From NCBI GenBank assembly GCA_009377755.1, contig WHTM01000017.1:1-64000 (forward strand): a stretch of DNA of 64,000 nt, read 5' to 3'. Positions within the stretch are counted from its first letter, which is position 1. Every line of letters starts with the position of its first letter. Both the position numbers and the translations under genes were made by a program. The notes beneath the pieces were generated by a model that saw only the letters and a list, made by a program, of their open reading frames with translations, did not search any database and was not told the origin of the DNA. This DNA is from Hyphomicrobiales bacterium. GTDB taxonomy: Bacteria > Pseudomonadota > Alphaproteobacteria > Rhizobiales > Xanthobacteraceae. This document shows positions 43,653 to 52,832 of this stretch, one piece after another.

Positions 43653-44537
43653 GTGAAGGCAGACGCGCTCCTGCTCGGGGTCGACGGCGGCGGAACCCGA
43701 TGCCGCGCACGGCTGTGCGCGCCATCGGGGGCCAAGCTGGGCGAGGCCATCGCGGGTCCGGCCAACATTCGGTTCGGCTTGGAGGACAGTCTTACCTCCG
43801 TCCTTCAAGCCACTCGCGAATGCCTTCGTCAGGCAGGTCTTTCCACCCGCGATCTCCCGAAAATCACCGCTTGTCTGGCACTCGCGGGCGCGAGCGAGCC
43901 CATTGATTTGGCGGACGCGCAAAGGCAGAAGCATCCGTTCGGCCGCACCACGGTGACGTCGGATGCTCATGCCGCCTGCGTCGGCGCGCATCGAGGTCAC
44001 GATGGCGGTGTGATCGTGGTGGGCACCGGGACCATCGGCTGGGCCGAGTTGGCCGGGCGCCATTATCGCGTCGGCGGCTGGGGCTTGCCGATCTCGGACG
44101 AAGGGAGCGGAGCCTGGCTCGGCTGCGAGGCATTACGCCGGGTTCTGTGGGCGCATGACGGCCGGGTCGCATGGACCGCCCTGCTCAGTGCCTTGTTCGC
44201 TCAATTCCAATGCGATGCCCACGCGATCGTGCGCTGGACCTGGAATGCGTCGCCACGCGATTTCGGCGCGCTCGCTCCGCTGGTGGTGGAACATGCGAAA
44301 CGCGCCGATCCCGCCGCGGTCGAGCTCATGCGGCTCGCTGCTGGCCATATCGACGCTTTGGCGGCACGGCTGATTGCCCGAGGCGCGCATCGGCTAGCAC
44401 TGGTCGGCGGCCTGGCCCCGCACATCAGCCAGTGGATTTCGCGCAATACCCAGACACATTTGGTGCCGCCAGCCGGCGATGCACTTGACGGAGCAGTGCG
44501 ATTGGCGCGGGCCGCGGCCAAGTCGGTCGCAGCTTAG
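43653..44537 (+). CDS. BadF/BadG-type kinase, probable N-acetylglucosamine kinase
   Basis: A 294-residue ASKHA-fold protein: phosphate-1 motif LLLGVDGGGTRCRARL at the N-terminus, a central GGVIVVGTGTIGWAEL, ISDEGSGAWLG, and the adenosine region LALVGGLAPHI. It is close to eukaryotic-type GlcNAc kinases. GTG is chosen because AAAGGA precedes it; an upstream TTG (43578) is unlikely. It would phosphorylate GlcNAc to feed the next two enzymes. No anhydro-MurNAc kinase is seen nearby. Confidence 0.8.
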   Translation: MKADALLLGVDGGGTRCRARLCAPSGAKLGEAIAGPANIRFGLEDSLTSVLQATRECLRQAGLSTRDLPKITACLALAGASEPIDLADAQRQKHPFGRTTVTSDAHAACVGAHRGHDGGVIVVGTGTIGWAELAGRHYRVGGWGLPISDEGSGAWLGCEALRRVLWAHDGRVAWTALLSALFAQFQCDAHAIVRWTWNASPRDFGALAPLVVEHAKRADPAAVELMRLAAGHIDALAARLIARGAHRLALVGGLAPHISQWISRNTQTHLVPPAGDALDGAVRLARAAAKSVAA

Positions 44538-44561
44538 AGCCGTCGTTGAGGAACACCTGCC

Positions 44562-45593
44562 ATGAGAGACGGCGAGATGGGAATGGCGGCGGAGCTGAGA
44601 GAGGCACCCGACGCGGTGCGGCGGCAGCGTGAGCGACTGTCACCGCCGCTAGCAGAGCTGATCGCGCGGTGCCGGCGCAAGCCGCCTCGGCTTGTCGTCA
44701 CCTGCGCCCGCGGCAGCTCTGCGCACGCAGCGACTTTCGGCAAACACCTGATCGAGCGTCATCTCGGTATCCCCGTCGCCGCCGCTGCGCCGAATATCGC
44801 CACCGTGTATGGCCAGCGCTTGCGGCTCAAGGATCAGCTCCTCTTGACCATCTCGCAATCCGGGCGCAGCGACGATCTCACCGAGTTCACCCAGATGGCC
44901 AAGGCGGCCGGCGCCCTGACCGCCGCCATTGTCAACGATACCGACAGCCCGCTAGCCGCCGCTTGCGATATTGCCCTGCCGATGGCGGCGGGGCCCGAGC
45001 TCAGCATCGCTGCCACGAAATCCTTCGTGGCAGCCCTCGCCGTGCTGTTGCGGTGCACTGCCGCATGGACGAACGACGACGCGTTGCGCGCGGCCGTCGA
45101 CCGGCTGCCCGATCGTCTGGCGGCGGCGACCGAGCTCGATTGGAGTTCAGCGCTCGGCGTGCTGTCGGCGGCGAGTAGCCTGATCACCATCGGCCGCGGC
45201 CCGACGCTTGCGGTCGCACGCGAGGCTGCACTGAAGCTCAAGGAAACCTGCAATGTCCACGCCGAGGCGTTTAGCGGCGCGGAATTCCAGCACGGCCCGG
45301 TGACGTTAGTGTCTCCGCTCTATCCGATCATGCTGTTCATGCCGACCGATGCGGCCGCAAGGGGCCTGCGGGAGCTTGCGGCTGACCTGAGACGGAAGGG
45401 CGCCGCGCTCTTCACGGCCGAGCACGATGCGCAGGCAGCCGACCGGCTGCCTGCCTTGCGACCTGACCACCCGGACACCGACGCCGTGTGCCTGATACAA
45501 AGCTTCTATGCCCTGACCGTCCGCATTGCCGGCCGGCGCGGCACCGATGTAGACCGACCCCGTCACTTGCAGAAAGTCACCCGCACCCGATGA
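44562..45593 (+). CDS. SIS-domain sugar isomerase, NagB-II type
   Basis: A 343-residue protein with two SIS domains, like the isomerase half of GlmS (RGSSAHAATFGKHLIER; TISQSGRSDDL; GPELSIAATKSFVA; GRGPTLAVAREAALKLKETC; AEAFSGAEFQHGP). It lacks the glutaminase domain. Such proteins next to nagA act as glucosamine-6-phosphate deaminases (NagB-II). It lies 24 bases after the kinase and overlaps nagA by four bases. Confidence 0.85.
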   Translation: MRDGEMGMAAELREAPDAVRRQRERLSPPLAELIARCRRKPPRLVVTCARGSSAHAATFGKHLIERHLGIPVAAAAPNIATVYGQRLRLKDQLLLTISQSGRSDDLTEFTQMAKAAGALTAAIVNDTDSPLAAACDIALPMAAGPELSIAATKSFVAALAVLLRCTAAWTNDDALRAAVDRLPDRLAAATELDWSSALGVLSAASSLITIGRGPTLAVAREAALKLKETCNVHAEAFSGAEFQHGPVTLVSPLYPIMLFMPTDAAARGLRELAADLRRKGAALFTAEHDAQAADRLPALRPDHPDTDAVCLIQSFYALTVRIAGRRGTDVDRPRHLQKVTRTR

Positions 45594-46750
45594 GCACACC
45601 GACGCAGCACGCCGTTGCGGCGGATTGGGTTTTCGACGGCGCCACCGTGCGGCGCGGTGCGGCCGTCGTCATCGAGGGCCCTCGCATCGCCGCGGTGGTG
45701 CCGCGCACCGAACTGCCGGCAACGCTGCCGCTTCGCTCCTTGCCGGATGGCGCTTGGCTCGCCCCCGGGTTCATCGACGTGCAGGTGAACGGCGGCGGCG
45801 ACGTGCTGTTCAACGATATACCGACGGCCGCAGGGATTCGCGCCATTGCCGCCGCGCATCGCAGATTCGGAACGACGGCGCTCCTCCCGACACTGATCAG
45901 CGATGCGCCGGAAAAAACGGAAAGAGCGCTCGCAGCCGTCGAGGAACTGGCCGGCACGGAACCCAGCATCATCGGCATCCACCTGGAAGGGCCGTTTCTT
46001 TCCCCCGAAAGGCCCGGCGTGCACGACCTGCGCCATATCCGCCCACCGACCGCCGAGGACGGCGCAATGCTCACCGCACCGCGACAGGGGGTCACCGTCG
46101 TCACGCTGGCGCCCGAGCGGGTGCCGAACGGATTCATCCGTCAGCTGGCTGGCGCCGGCATCCGGATATGCCTCGGGCATTCGATGGCAACTTACGCCGA
46201 GACGCGCGCCGCGATGGTGGACGGACTCACCGGCTTCACGCATCTCTTCAACGCCATGCGCCCGCTTGCGAGCCGCGAACCGGGCCCAATCGCGGCGGCG
46301 CTGGAGTCACCCGGGGCGTGGTTCGGCATGATCGCGGATGGTGCGCATGTCGATCCTGCAATGCTCCGCCTCGCCTTGCGGGGCGCCGCAAGGCCCATGC
46401 TGGTGACGGACGCGATGCCGCCGGTTGGCGGAAGCCGCTCCACCTTCGCCCTCTATGGTGAGGACATCACGGTCCATGCCGGCCGATGCACACGGAAGGA
46501 TGGCACGCTGGCAGGCGCTGCCCTCGACATGGCCACGGCGGTTCGCAACTGCGTTCGGCTGCTCGGCGTGCCCTTGGACGTCGCCCTGCGCTTTGCGTCG
46601 GTGCACCCTGCGGGCTTCATCGGCCTCGACCATTGGCTGGGCCGACTCGCTCCCGGCTACCGCGCCGACATCGTGGCCATTGACCCAATCACCGCGGAGG
46701 TCTTGGAAACCTGGATCGCCGGACGCGACGGAGCTTCGGCGGTCTCCTAG
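45590..46750 (+). CDS. nagA: N-acetylglucosamine-6-phosphate deacetylase
   Basis: A 386-residue amidohydrolase. Seen are the metal-site Glu in HLEGPFLSPERPGVHD, His in CLGHSMATYAE, THLFNAMRPL, the DGAHVD segment and the catalytic Asp in LVTDAMPPVGG. It makes glucosamine-6-phosphate from GlcNAc-6-phosphate, including that released by MurQ. Its ATG overlaps the previous stop (ATGA). Confidence 0.92.
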   Translation: MSTPTQHAVAADWVFDGATVRRGAAVVIEGPRIAAVVPRTELPATLPLRSLPDGAWLAPGFIDVQVNGGGDVLFNDIPTAAGIRAIAAAHRRFGTTALLPTLISDAPEKTERALAAVEELAGTEPSIIGIHLEGPFLSPERPGVHDLRHIRPPTAEDGAMLTAPRQGVTVVTLAPERVPNGFIRQLAGAGIRICLGHSMATYAETRAAMVDGLTGFTHLFNAMRPLASREPGPIAAALESPGAWFGMIADGAHVDPAMLRLALRGAARPMLVTDAMPPVGGSRSTFALYGEDITVHAGRCTRKDGTLAGAALDMATAVRNCVRLLGVPLDVALRFASVHPAGFIGLDHWLGRLAPGYRADIVAIDPITAEVLETWIAGRDGASAVS

Positions 46751-46819
46751 CCAACCGGTGGGGATCGAACGGCGGCTGCCTCGTCTGGGGAAGGCGAGAG
46801 TTCGAGGCGGCGCCCGCAC

Positions 46820-47557
46820 TCACCCTCTGCCTGAGGCGCGCTTGGCGGCGTAGGTCGGCGACTTATACCAGCGCCGGCGGCTGTGCTTGAGGCCGAGGTC
46901 AGCCAGCATGCCCGCCAGCCGTATCGGTGCACCGATGCCTTCGACGACCGGCACGCCAAGCTGCTCCATCAGCCATTTCGGTTTCATATGCACCGGACAT
47001 TGGCTGATCCCGGTCGGGATGATCACCTCGGCCTTCTTCTCGTCGATCAGCATTCGCGCAGCCTGGACGAAGTTCGCGACCATGGCGTCGTGATTGGCGG
47101 CGATGTCCGGCAGATCGAAGCCGGAGGCCGCCCAGCCCACCACCTGGTGCTCCATGCCGTAGCGCCGAACCAGTCCCTGCAGATTGCCGAACTGATTCTC
47201 GTGATACGCGACCAGGCCGAAGCGATCGCCCAGCAGTGCGGCGATATGCAGCGCCGCCTCGCACGGTCCGATCACCGGGATATCGACCGCGGCGCGACCG
47301 CCGTCCACACCGAGATCGAGGAAGCCGAGCGGCACCACGGCATCGTAGCCTTGCTCCTGCGCCGTGTGGAAAGCCTCGATCACCGTCGGCGCAACCAGCG
47401 TCATTTCGGTCTGCGTCATGCCGTGGAAGTACGGCGTGACCGGCGCCCGGATGATCCCGACTTCGATGCACGGCGTCGCGAACGACAACGCAACTTGCTC
47501 ACGACGGGTGCTTTCCTCGGACGGATAATCACCGACGACAAACGCGACCCGGGTCAT
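46820..47557 (-). CDS. Asp/Glu racemase family enzyme with two catalytic Cys
   Basis: A 245-residue protein of the Asp/Glu/hydantoin racemase superfamily, which also includes maleate isomerase and arylmalonate decarboxylase. The two expected cysteines are Cys99 in VIGPCEAALH and Cys187 in GISQCPVHMKP, and VVEGIGAPIRLAGML closes the fold. It could racemise or isomerise a carboxylate. ATG is preceded by GAGGAGG. It is the third gene of an operon after an ArgH-like lyase and a Bug receptor. A paralogue lies at 54043-54783. Confidence 0.82.
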   Translation of the reverse strand: MTRVAFVVGDYPSEESTRREQVALSFATPCIEVGIIRAPVTPYFHGMTQTEMTLVAPTVIEAFHTAQEQGYDAVVPLGFLDLGVDGGRAAVDIPVIGPCEAALHIAALLGDRFGLVAYHENQFGNLQGLVRRYGMEHQVVGWAASGFDLPDIAANHDAMVANFVQAARMLIDEKKAEVIIPTGISQCPVHMKPKWLMEQLGVPVVEGIGAPIRLAGMLADLGLKHSRRRWYKSPTYAAKRASGRG

Positions 47558-47607
47558 GGCCGGAACCTCCTCTGATTGCGCTTTACGGGCCGCGGCGATC
47601 GTCCGCG

Positions 47608-48582
47608 TCAATGTGGCGCGACGCCGGCCTCGGTCACGATCTGCCGCCATCGCACCACCTCCTCTTTGAGGAACTTGGCGAATTCCTCAGGCGTGCCGCC
47701 GACCGGATCGATCCCCATCGCGATCAGCTTGGCGCTGAAGGCCGGATCCTTGAGCGCCTTGTTCACCTCGGTATTGAGCTTCTGCACGACGGCCTTGGGA
47801 GTCTTGGCCGGCGCCACGAAGGCGACCCACGCGACCAGATCGAATCCTGGAAGCCCCTCCTCGCTCATGGTCGGAATGTTCGGCGCTATGCCCGCGCGCT
47901 TTGCGCCGCTGGTCGCCAGCGCGCGCAGCTTGCCGTCGCGCACCAGCGGGATCGCCGGCACGATGTCGCTGACCGTCAACTGAACGTCGCCCGCAATCGC
48001 GGCCGTCAGGCTCGGCATGCCGCCGCGATGTGGCACCGCCACGATGTTGACGCCGGCCATCTTGTTGAATTGCGCAAGCGCCAGATGCGTCGTCGTGCCG
48101 ATGCCGGAGATGCCCGCGGATAGTTTTCCCGGATGAGCCTTCGCGTACGCGATCAGGTCCTTGACCGACTTCACCGGCAAGGACGGGTTGGTCACGAACA
48201 CCACCGAATTCTGGCCGCCGACGACGATCGGCTCGAAATCGCGCAAGGCGTCGTAGCGGATGTTCTTCTGCAGCACCGGATTGGTGGTCAACGGCGAGTT
48301 GGTGGCGAGAAACAGCGTGTAGCCGTCCGGGTCGGCCTTGGCGACCGCGTCGGCGCCAATGCTGCCGCCGGCGCCGGGCCGGTTGTCGACGACCACAGGC
48401 TGCCCCCACACCTCGGTCAGGCGCGGTGCAAGCAGACGCGCAAACAGATCGACCGTCCCGCCCGGCGTATAGGGCACCACGATGCGAATGGCACGCTCGG
48501 GATAATCGGCCTTGGCGGCCGGCACGTATCCGGCGGCGCATGCCAAAGCGATACCGGCGAATGCTGCAATGGTCCGTACCAT
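47608..48582 (-). CDS. Bug family periplasmic receptor (TTT type)
   Basis: About 324 residues with a signal peptide (FAGIALACAAGYVPAAKA) and the Bug pattern YPERAIRIVVPYTPGGTVDLFARLLAP, VDNRPGAGGSIGADAVAKADPDGYTL. ATG at 48582 has GGGAGG at proper spacing; 48588 is an alternative. It has no TctAB partner nearby and must borrow a permease or act as a sensor. It is co-directional with the ArgH-like and racemase genes, suggesting it binds their substrate. Confidence 0.88.
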   Translation of the reverse strand: MVRTIAAFAGIALACAAGYVPAAKADYPERAIRIVVPYTPGGTVDLFARLLAPRLTEVWGQPVVVDNRPGAGGSIGADAVAKADPDGYTLFLATNSPLTTNPVLQKNIRYDALRDFEPIVVGGQNSVVFVTNPSLPVKSVKDLIAYAKAHPGKLSAGISGIGTTTHLALAQFNKMAGVNIVAVPHRGGMPSLTAAIAGDVQLTVSDIVPAIPLVRDGKLRALATSGAKRAGIAPNIPTMSEEGLPGFDLVAWVAFVAPAKTPKAVVQKLNTEVNKALKDPAFSAKLIAMGIDPVGGTPEEFAKFLKEEVVRWRQIVTEAGVAPH

Positions 48583-48628
48583 GGTCATACCTCCCTGCTC
48601 CTGACTTTCCGTCTGGACTTTGTTGACA

Positions 48629-50140
48629 TCATCCTGAGGCGCCGCCTGCACCCGTCGTCGAGAGCCATACGTTGGCGTCGGCGATCAAGGTCGCGGCGGC
48701 TCGTTCGACAGGGCCCGGCGCCCGCAATGAGCGTTCGGCGGTCGCGGTCCGCTCGGCAAATCCGGTCCAGACCTTGCGCAAGGTCTCGAAATCGAACGTC
48801 GTCGGCCAGAACTTGCGGCCAAGGACGATGTCCATGATCTCGTTCTGGTCGATATCGACGTCGCGTCCGGTCTCCTGGCGCAGCAGCGCCTTGATGTCCG
48901 GCATCGGCTCGCCCTCGTGGTGAGCGCGCGCCATGGCGCCAAGGACCCGGTGGCCGGTGCGGAACGGCACGCCGAAGTCGTAGACCAGCCGGTCGTGCGC
49001 CTCGCTCGAACCGGCATAGTCGAGCACCGCCTTGCGTTTCATCTCCTCGAGATTGAAGCGCCCCTTCTCGACCACGTCCGCCATGTAGCGCGTGCTTGCC
49101 ACGATGTCGGTGGCGAGGCTGTAGAGGCTTGCGGACTGATAGAGCGGTTCCGAGCCCTCCGAGGGGTTTACGGAGGCCGCCATTTCGCCGGCGAGCCGGG
49201 TCGCCGCAATCGTGGCGCCGCCCATGACCGCCTGCAGGCCGAACGGGACCTTGGCGTGCGGCAGCGCACTGCTCCCCCCGGCATGCTCGTCGGCCGGCTC
49301 GAACAAACCGAACTCCGGCGTCATCCAGATTCGCATATCCTGAGCGAGCCGGCCGAGATCGACCGCCACCATCGAGAGCACGAAGAACGGCTCGGTAAAC
49401 TGGGAGTGCATCCAGATGCCGTCACGGCGCAGCCGCGCGCGGTCGGAAAAGCCCAGGCGCTGTGCGACGCGGTTATAGAGCGCGTTGAGGTTGGTGCGCC
49501 CACCGAAAGTCGACGGGCCCTTGTCGAGGCGTTTGTCGACCTGGGCCATGCGTTCCAGATGCGGCTCGAACACGGCCGCCCAGGACAACAGGTATTCACC
49601 CAGCGTCGTGAACCCGGAATGCTGAAGATGGTGGTAATTCGGCGAGACCGCCTCCAGCACCGGCTCCGCCTTCGCGACCAGTACGCGCAGCAGCGCCGCG
49701 ACCGCCTGCTGTTCCTCGTGCAGCACGTGGCGGAAGAACATCCGCGGCAGATAACACCGCAGACTCTCCCCGCGATTGCGCGCAAGATGCAGCCACGCGG
49801 TATGCTCGCGCCCGGCCTTCTCGGCCACCCAGGCTTCCCGCTGGGCGACGACATCGCCCGGCGGCCGTGTGGAATCGAGATCGTCGGCTTTGTCGAGCAG
49901 CTCCAGCAGCGCTTGCAGCAGCCGTCGGGCCGAGGCCTGGGGCGTAATGCCAGCCTCCGCGGCGGTCAGCACATAGGCGATATCGCTGACCAGCATGTAC
50001 CGGGCTGTGAACCCGCTCGCCCGCGCTTCGGGGACATTGACGGCGCGGACATAACTTGCCGATTTCGCGTCGGCCAGACGCCCGGTGGTCGGCTGTTGCA
50101 TCTTGGGATTCGCACTGCCTGAGCGTTGTTGTTCGGTCAT
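48629..50140 (-). CDS. Argininosuccinate lyase superfamily enzyme with an altered signature loop
   Basis: A 503-residue protein of the fumarase/aspartase/argininosuccinate lyase fold. TAWLHLARNRGES at about 114-126 corresponds to the HTGRSRND region of ArgH. The mobile signature loop, normally GSSxMPxKxNP, is GGSSALPHAKVPF at 288-300: the two serines are kept but the lysine position and Asn-Pro are shifted or lost. Members eliminate fumarate or a related acid from N-substituted aspartates. Here it is probably catabolic, not ArgH proper. It starts an operon with a Bug receptor and a racemase, divergent from another Bug receptor. Confidence 0.75.
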   Translation of the reverse strand: MTEQQRSGSANPKMQQPTTGRLADAKSASYVRAVNVPEARASGFTARYMLVSDIAYVLTAAEAGITPQASARRLLQALLELLDKADDLDSTRPPGDVVAQREAWVAEKAGREHTAWLHLARNRGESLRCYLPRMFFRHVLHEEQQAVAALLRVLVAKAEPVLEAVSPNYHHLQHSGFTTLGEYLLSWAAVFEPHLERMAQVDKRLDKGPSTFGGRTNLNALYNRVAQRLGFSDRARLRRDGIWMHSQFTEPFFVLSMVAVDLGRLAQDMRIWMTPEFGLFEPADEHAGGSSALPHAKVPFGLQAVMGGATIAATRLAGEMAASVNPSEGSEPLYQSASLYSLATDIVASTRYMADVVEKGRFNLEEMKRKAVLDYAGSSEAHDRLVYDFGVPFRTGHRVLGAMARAHHEGEPMPDIKALLRQETGRDVDIDQNEIMDIVLGRKFWPTTFDFETLRKVWTGFAERTATAERSLRAPGPVERAAATLIADANVWLSTTGAGGASG

Positions 50141-50201
50141 TGCTGTTCTTACGCCCCGTATCGCTTTCGGCCGGAAAATTAGGCAGGGCCGACCTGCACC
50201 C

Positions 50202-50226
50202 GCAAGGTTGATTGCACAATCGATTC
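50202..50226. promoter_or_regulatory. Shared regulatory motif, copy 1
   Basis: GCAAG, TTGAT, GC and AATCGATTC in fixed spacing. It matches 54870-54894 at 21 of 25 positions and, in reverse orientation, 55448-55468 at 16 of 21. It includes GATTG-CA-CAATC, and GCAAG is mirrored by CTTGC at 50226-50230. It lies in the divergent promoter between the ArgH-like gene and a Bug receptor gene. Confidence 0.65.
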
Positions 50227-50304
50227 TTGCCCCGAAATGCCGCTGTCGCGCACACTCCTGTCGCTTCGCAATCGAAAGATGACGAAGATCATGGGGAGGC
50301 TCCA

Positions 50305-51369
50305 ATGATCATCCAAACGTTGGTATTGTCCGCTCTCGCCGCCGTCCTGCCATCGATCGCGGCGGCCAACGAGATTGCGGACTTCTATCGGGGCAAGGAA
50401 CTTAAGCTCGTCATCCGGGCGGCGCCGGGCGGCAACTACGATCTCTATTCGCGCGCGCTCGGCCGGCACATCGTCAAGCACATTCCGGGCAATCCGATGG
50501 CCATCCCGCTCAACATGCCGGGCGGCGGCGGGCTGACGGCGCTCAACTACGTGACCAATGTCGCGCCGAAGGACGGCACCGTGCTGACCATGGTGACGGC
50601 CTCCATGCCGATGGATCAGGCGCTCGGCCGCAACAAGCGGCTGACGACCGACATGCGCAAGCTCAACTGGATCGGCAACATGAGCGACGAGAACCTGTTT
50701 CTCGTCACGACCAGCGGCTCCAGAACCAAGGCATTCGATGATGCACAGCAGCGCGAGACCGCGATGGCGGCGACCGGAGCCGGCGGCGTCGAGTCGATCG
50801 TCGTGTCGCTGCTGAACAACATGCTGGGAGCGAAGTTCAAGAACGTCTACGGCTACCGCAGCAGCCCGGAAATGAACCTCTCGATGGAGCGCGGCGAAAC
50901 CGAGGGCCGCATGACCACCAATCTGCGCGCCCTGTTCGCCGCCGCCGCGACGCGGCCGAATTCCAAGGGTGCGGCGGACTACAATGTCATTCTGCAGATC
51001 GGCATGGCCAAGGACAAGAGCTACCCCGACACGCCGCTGCTGCGCGATCTGGCCAGAAACCCTGACGATAGGCTTGTGTTTGGCTTCCTGTCGCAAAGCG
51101 TGTCGCTCGCCCGGCCGATTGCCACCAATGAGGGCGTTCCGGCGCGGCGAGTCGCGGCGCTGCGCTATGCCTTCGACGCCACCATGAAGGATCCCGAGTT
51201 CCTTGCCGAGGCTAAGAAACTCGAGCTCGACATCACCGCCATGAAGGGAGAGGACTTGCAGCAGGCGGTTGTCGGGATTGTCGATACGCCGCGCCCGGTG
51301 CTGGACCGGATTGTGCGGGCGCTGGAGGCGGGGATTCCGTCTGCGGAACGTCCGAACCACCAAAAATAA
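50305..51369 (+). CDS. Bug family periplasmic receptor (TTT type)
   Basis: A 354-residue protein with a signal peptide (LVLSALAAVLPSIAAANE) and the receptor pattern LKLVIRAAPGGNYDLYSRALGRHI, IPLNMPGGGGLTALNYV. It is more distant from the other receptors here. ATG is preceded by GGGGAGG. It is transcribed divergently from the ArgH-like gene across a shared motif and is followed by the citrate-synthase-like gene. Confidence 0.83.
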   Translation: MIIQTLVLSALAAVLPSIAAANEIADFYRGKELKLVIRAAPGGNYDLYSRALGRHIVKHIPGNPMAIPLNMPGGGGLTALNYVTNVAPKDGTVLTMVTASMPMDQALGRNKRLTTDMRKLNWIGNMSDENLFLVTTSGSRTKAFDDAQQRETAMAATGAGGVESIVVSLLNNMLGAKFKNVYGYRSSPEMNLSMERGETEGRMTTNLRALFAAAATRPNSKGAADYNVILQIGMAKDKSYPDTPLLRDLARNPDDRLVFGFLSQSVSLARPIATNEGVPARRVAALRYAFDATMKDPEFLAEAKKLELDITAMKGEDLQQAVVGIVDTPRPVLDRIVRALEAGIPSAERPNHQK

Positions 51370-51497
51370 CGGCAGGCACCGGGCCGGCCGCGCGCATCAG
51401 CGTTCTTGATTCGGACGCCCGCATCCTCTTCAATCCCGCCGGTTGGCCAAAGTCTTTTCTGCCGGGTCAAAATCGTTCACGATCGAAGAGCTCCGAC

Positions 51498-52787
51498 ATG
51501 TCGGTACTCGATTTTCTGCCTGAAGGCGACGCCGCGCATGCGCGATCCGACTACGTCGATCGCCACGAAGCGCTGTCGATGCTCGGCGTGAAGCCGCAGA
51601 CACTCTATTCCTATGTTAGCCGCGGCCTGATCCGCCGCGTACCCAGTTCCGACGAGCGGACCAGCTACTACCACCGTGACGACTTGTTGCGGTTGCGCGC
51701 CCGCAGCGTCGCGCGCTCCGGTCACGGCCCGGCGGCCGCGAGCGCCATGCATTGGGGGGAGCCGGTCCTCACCACCGGCATTACCGAGATCACGGCGGAC
51801 GGCCCCCGCTACCGCGACCGCCTGGCGATCGACCTCGCGCGCAGCAATTGCTCGTTCGAGGCGGTGGCGGAGTTCCTCTGGACCGGCCGCGCCCCGCGCG
51901 AACGCGCGACTTGGTCGACAGACCTGTCGATCGACGCCGTCGCCGCACAGCTCGCCGGGATCGTCCGCCTCTCGCCGGAGTTGCACATCCGCCAATTGCT
52001 GGCCGAAGTCGTGATGGTCTTGAGCCTTGCCGAAAGCCGCCCGCAGATATCGGAAGCGCCGGACGCGGACATCGGACGCGCCAAGCGGCTCTTGCACGCG
52101 ATGGCCGGCACGTTCGGCTATATGGGTCCGGCCAAGCGTTTCATCCGGGTCGAGAACGGCGAGCGCATCGCCCACGGCCTCGCTCGCGCCATGGGTCTGC
52201 CGCAGACCCGCTCGAACCTGCATGCGCTGAATGCGGCGCTGGTCCTGATCGCAGACCATGAAATCACGCCGGCGACATTTGCCGGCCGGATCGCCGCGTC
52301 GGTCGGGAGTGATCTGCATTCCTGCGTCGGCGCCGCGTTGCAGGTCCAGTTCGGCTCCGGCCTCGGCCTTCGCTGCGACCGCGTGGAGGAGCTTCTCGCC
52401 GCGGCGTCACGGCGGGCGCGCGACGGCGAAGATGACGATTCGCGACTGCGCTCGGCGCCGATGTCGTTCGGATTCAGTCATCCCCTATACGCGGCCGGCG
52501 ACCCGCGCGCCGCAATGCTGTTGGAATTGGCCACGGACGTCCGGCGCAAGGGCGCGATGCCCGCAGCCAACCGGCCGGCGTCGAGCAAGAGCCGCCAGCA
52601 CCTCACTCTGGACGAGGCGTTAGTGGTGTTCTGCCGCGCGCTCGGGGTCGCGCGTCATCTCGCCGGCGGGCTTCTGGCGCTCGGCCGGGCGGCCGGTTGG
52701 ATCGCGCATGTGTTCGAACAGCGTGAGCAGGGATTCCTGATCCGGCCGCGCGGAAAGTTCGTCGCGGGACCGCACCGCCCCGATTGA
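51498..52787 (+). CDS. Citrate-synthase-like protein with an N-terminal helix-turn-helix
   Basis: A 429-residue protein. The N-terminus (about residues 17-75) is a MerR-like DNA-binding domain (YVDRHEALSMLGVKPQTLYSY, then SRGLIRR and a wing). The remainder is a citrate synthase fold with NLHALNAALVLIADHE carrying the first active-site His, GFSHPLYAAGDPRA with the second, and LLALGRAAGWIAHVFEQ. An aspartate is present in LTLDEAL near where the third catalytic residue should be. It could condense an acyl-CoA or sense one and bind DNA. It is the only DNA-binding protein of this island. Confidence 0.82.
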   Translation: MSVLDFLPEGDAAHARSDYVDRHEALSMLGVKPQTLYSYVSRGLIRRVPSSDERTSYYHRDDLLRLRARSVARSGHGPAAASAMHWGEPVLTTGITEITADGPRYRDRLAIDLARSNCSFEAVAEFLWTGRAPRERATWSTDLSIDAVAAQLAGIVRLSPELHIRQLLAEVVMVLSLAESRPQISEAPDADIGRAKRLLHAMAGTFGYMGPAKRFIRVENGERIAHGLARAMGLPQTRSNLHALNAALVLIADHEITPATFAGRIAASVGSDLHSCVGAALQVQFGSGLGLRCDRVEELLAAASRRARDGEDDDSRLRSAPMSFGFSHPLYAAGDPRAAMLLELATDVRRKGAMPAANRPASSKSRQHLTLDEALVVFCRALGVARHLAGGLLALGRAAGWIAHVFEQREQGFLIRPRGKFVAGPHRPD

Positions 52788-52832
52788 GGCTCTCAATTCC
52801 GGCGCCGTGCTCCTGCAGAGTCCCGGCCTGGA

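Noticed and set aside
46752-46815. tRNA-like T-loop sequences (GGGGATCGAAC, GTTCGAGG) after nagA
   Set aside because: No cloverleaf with acceptor, D and anticodon arms could be drawn on either strand.
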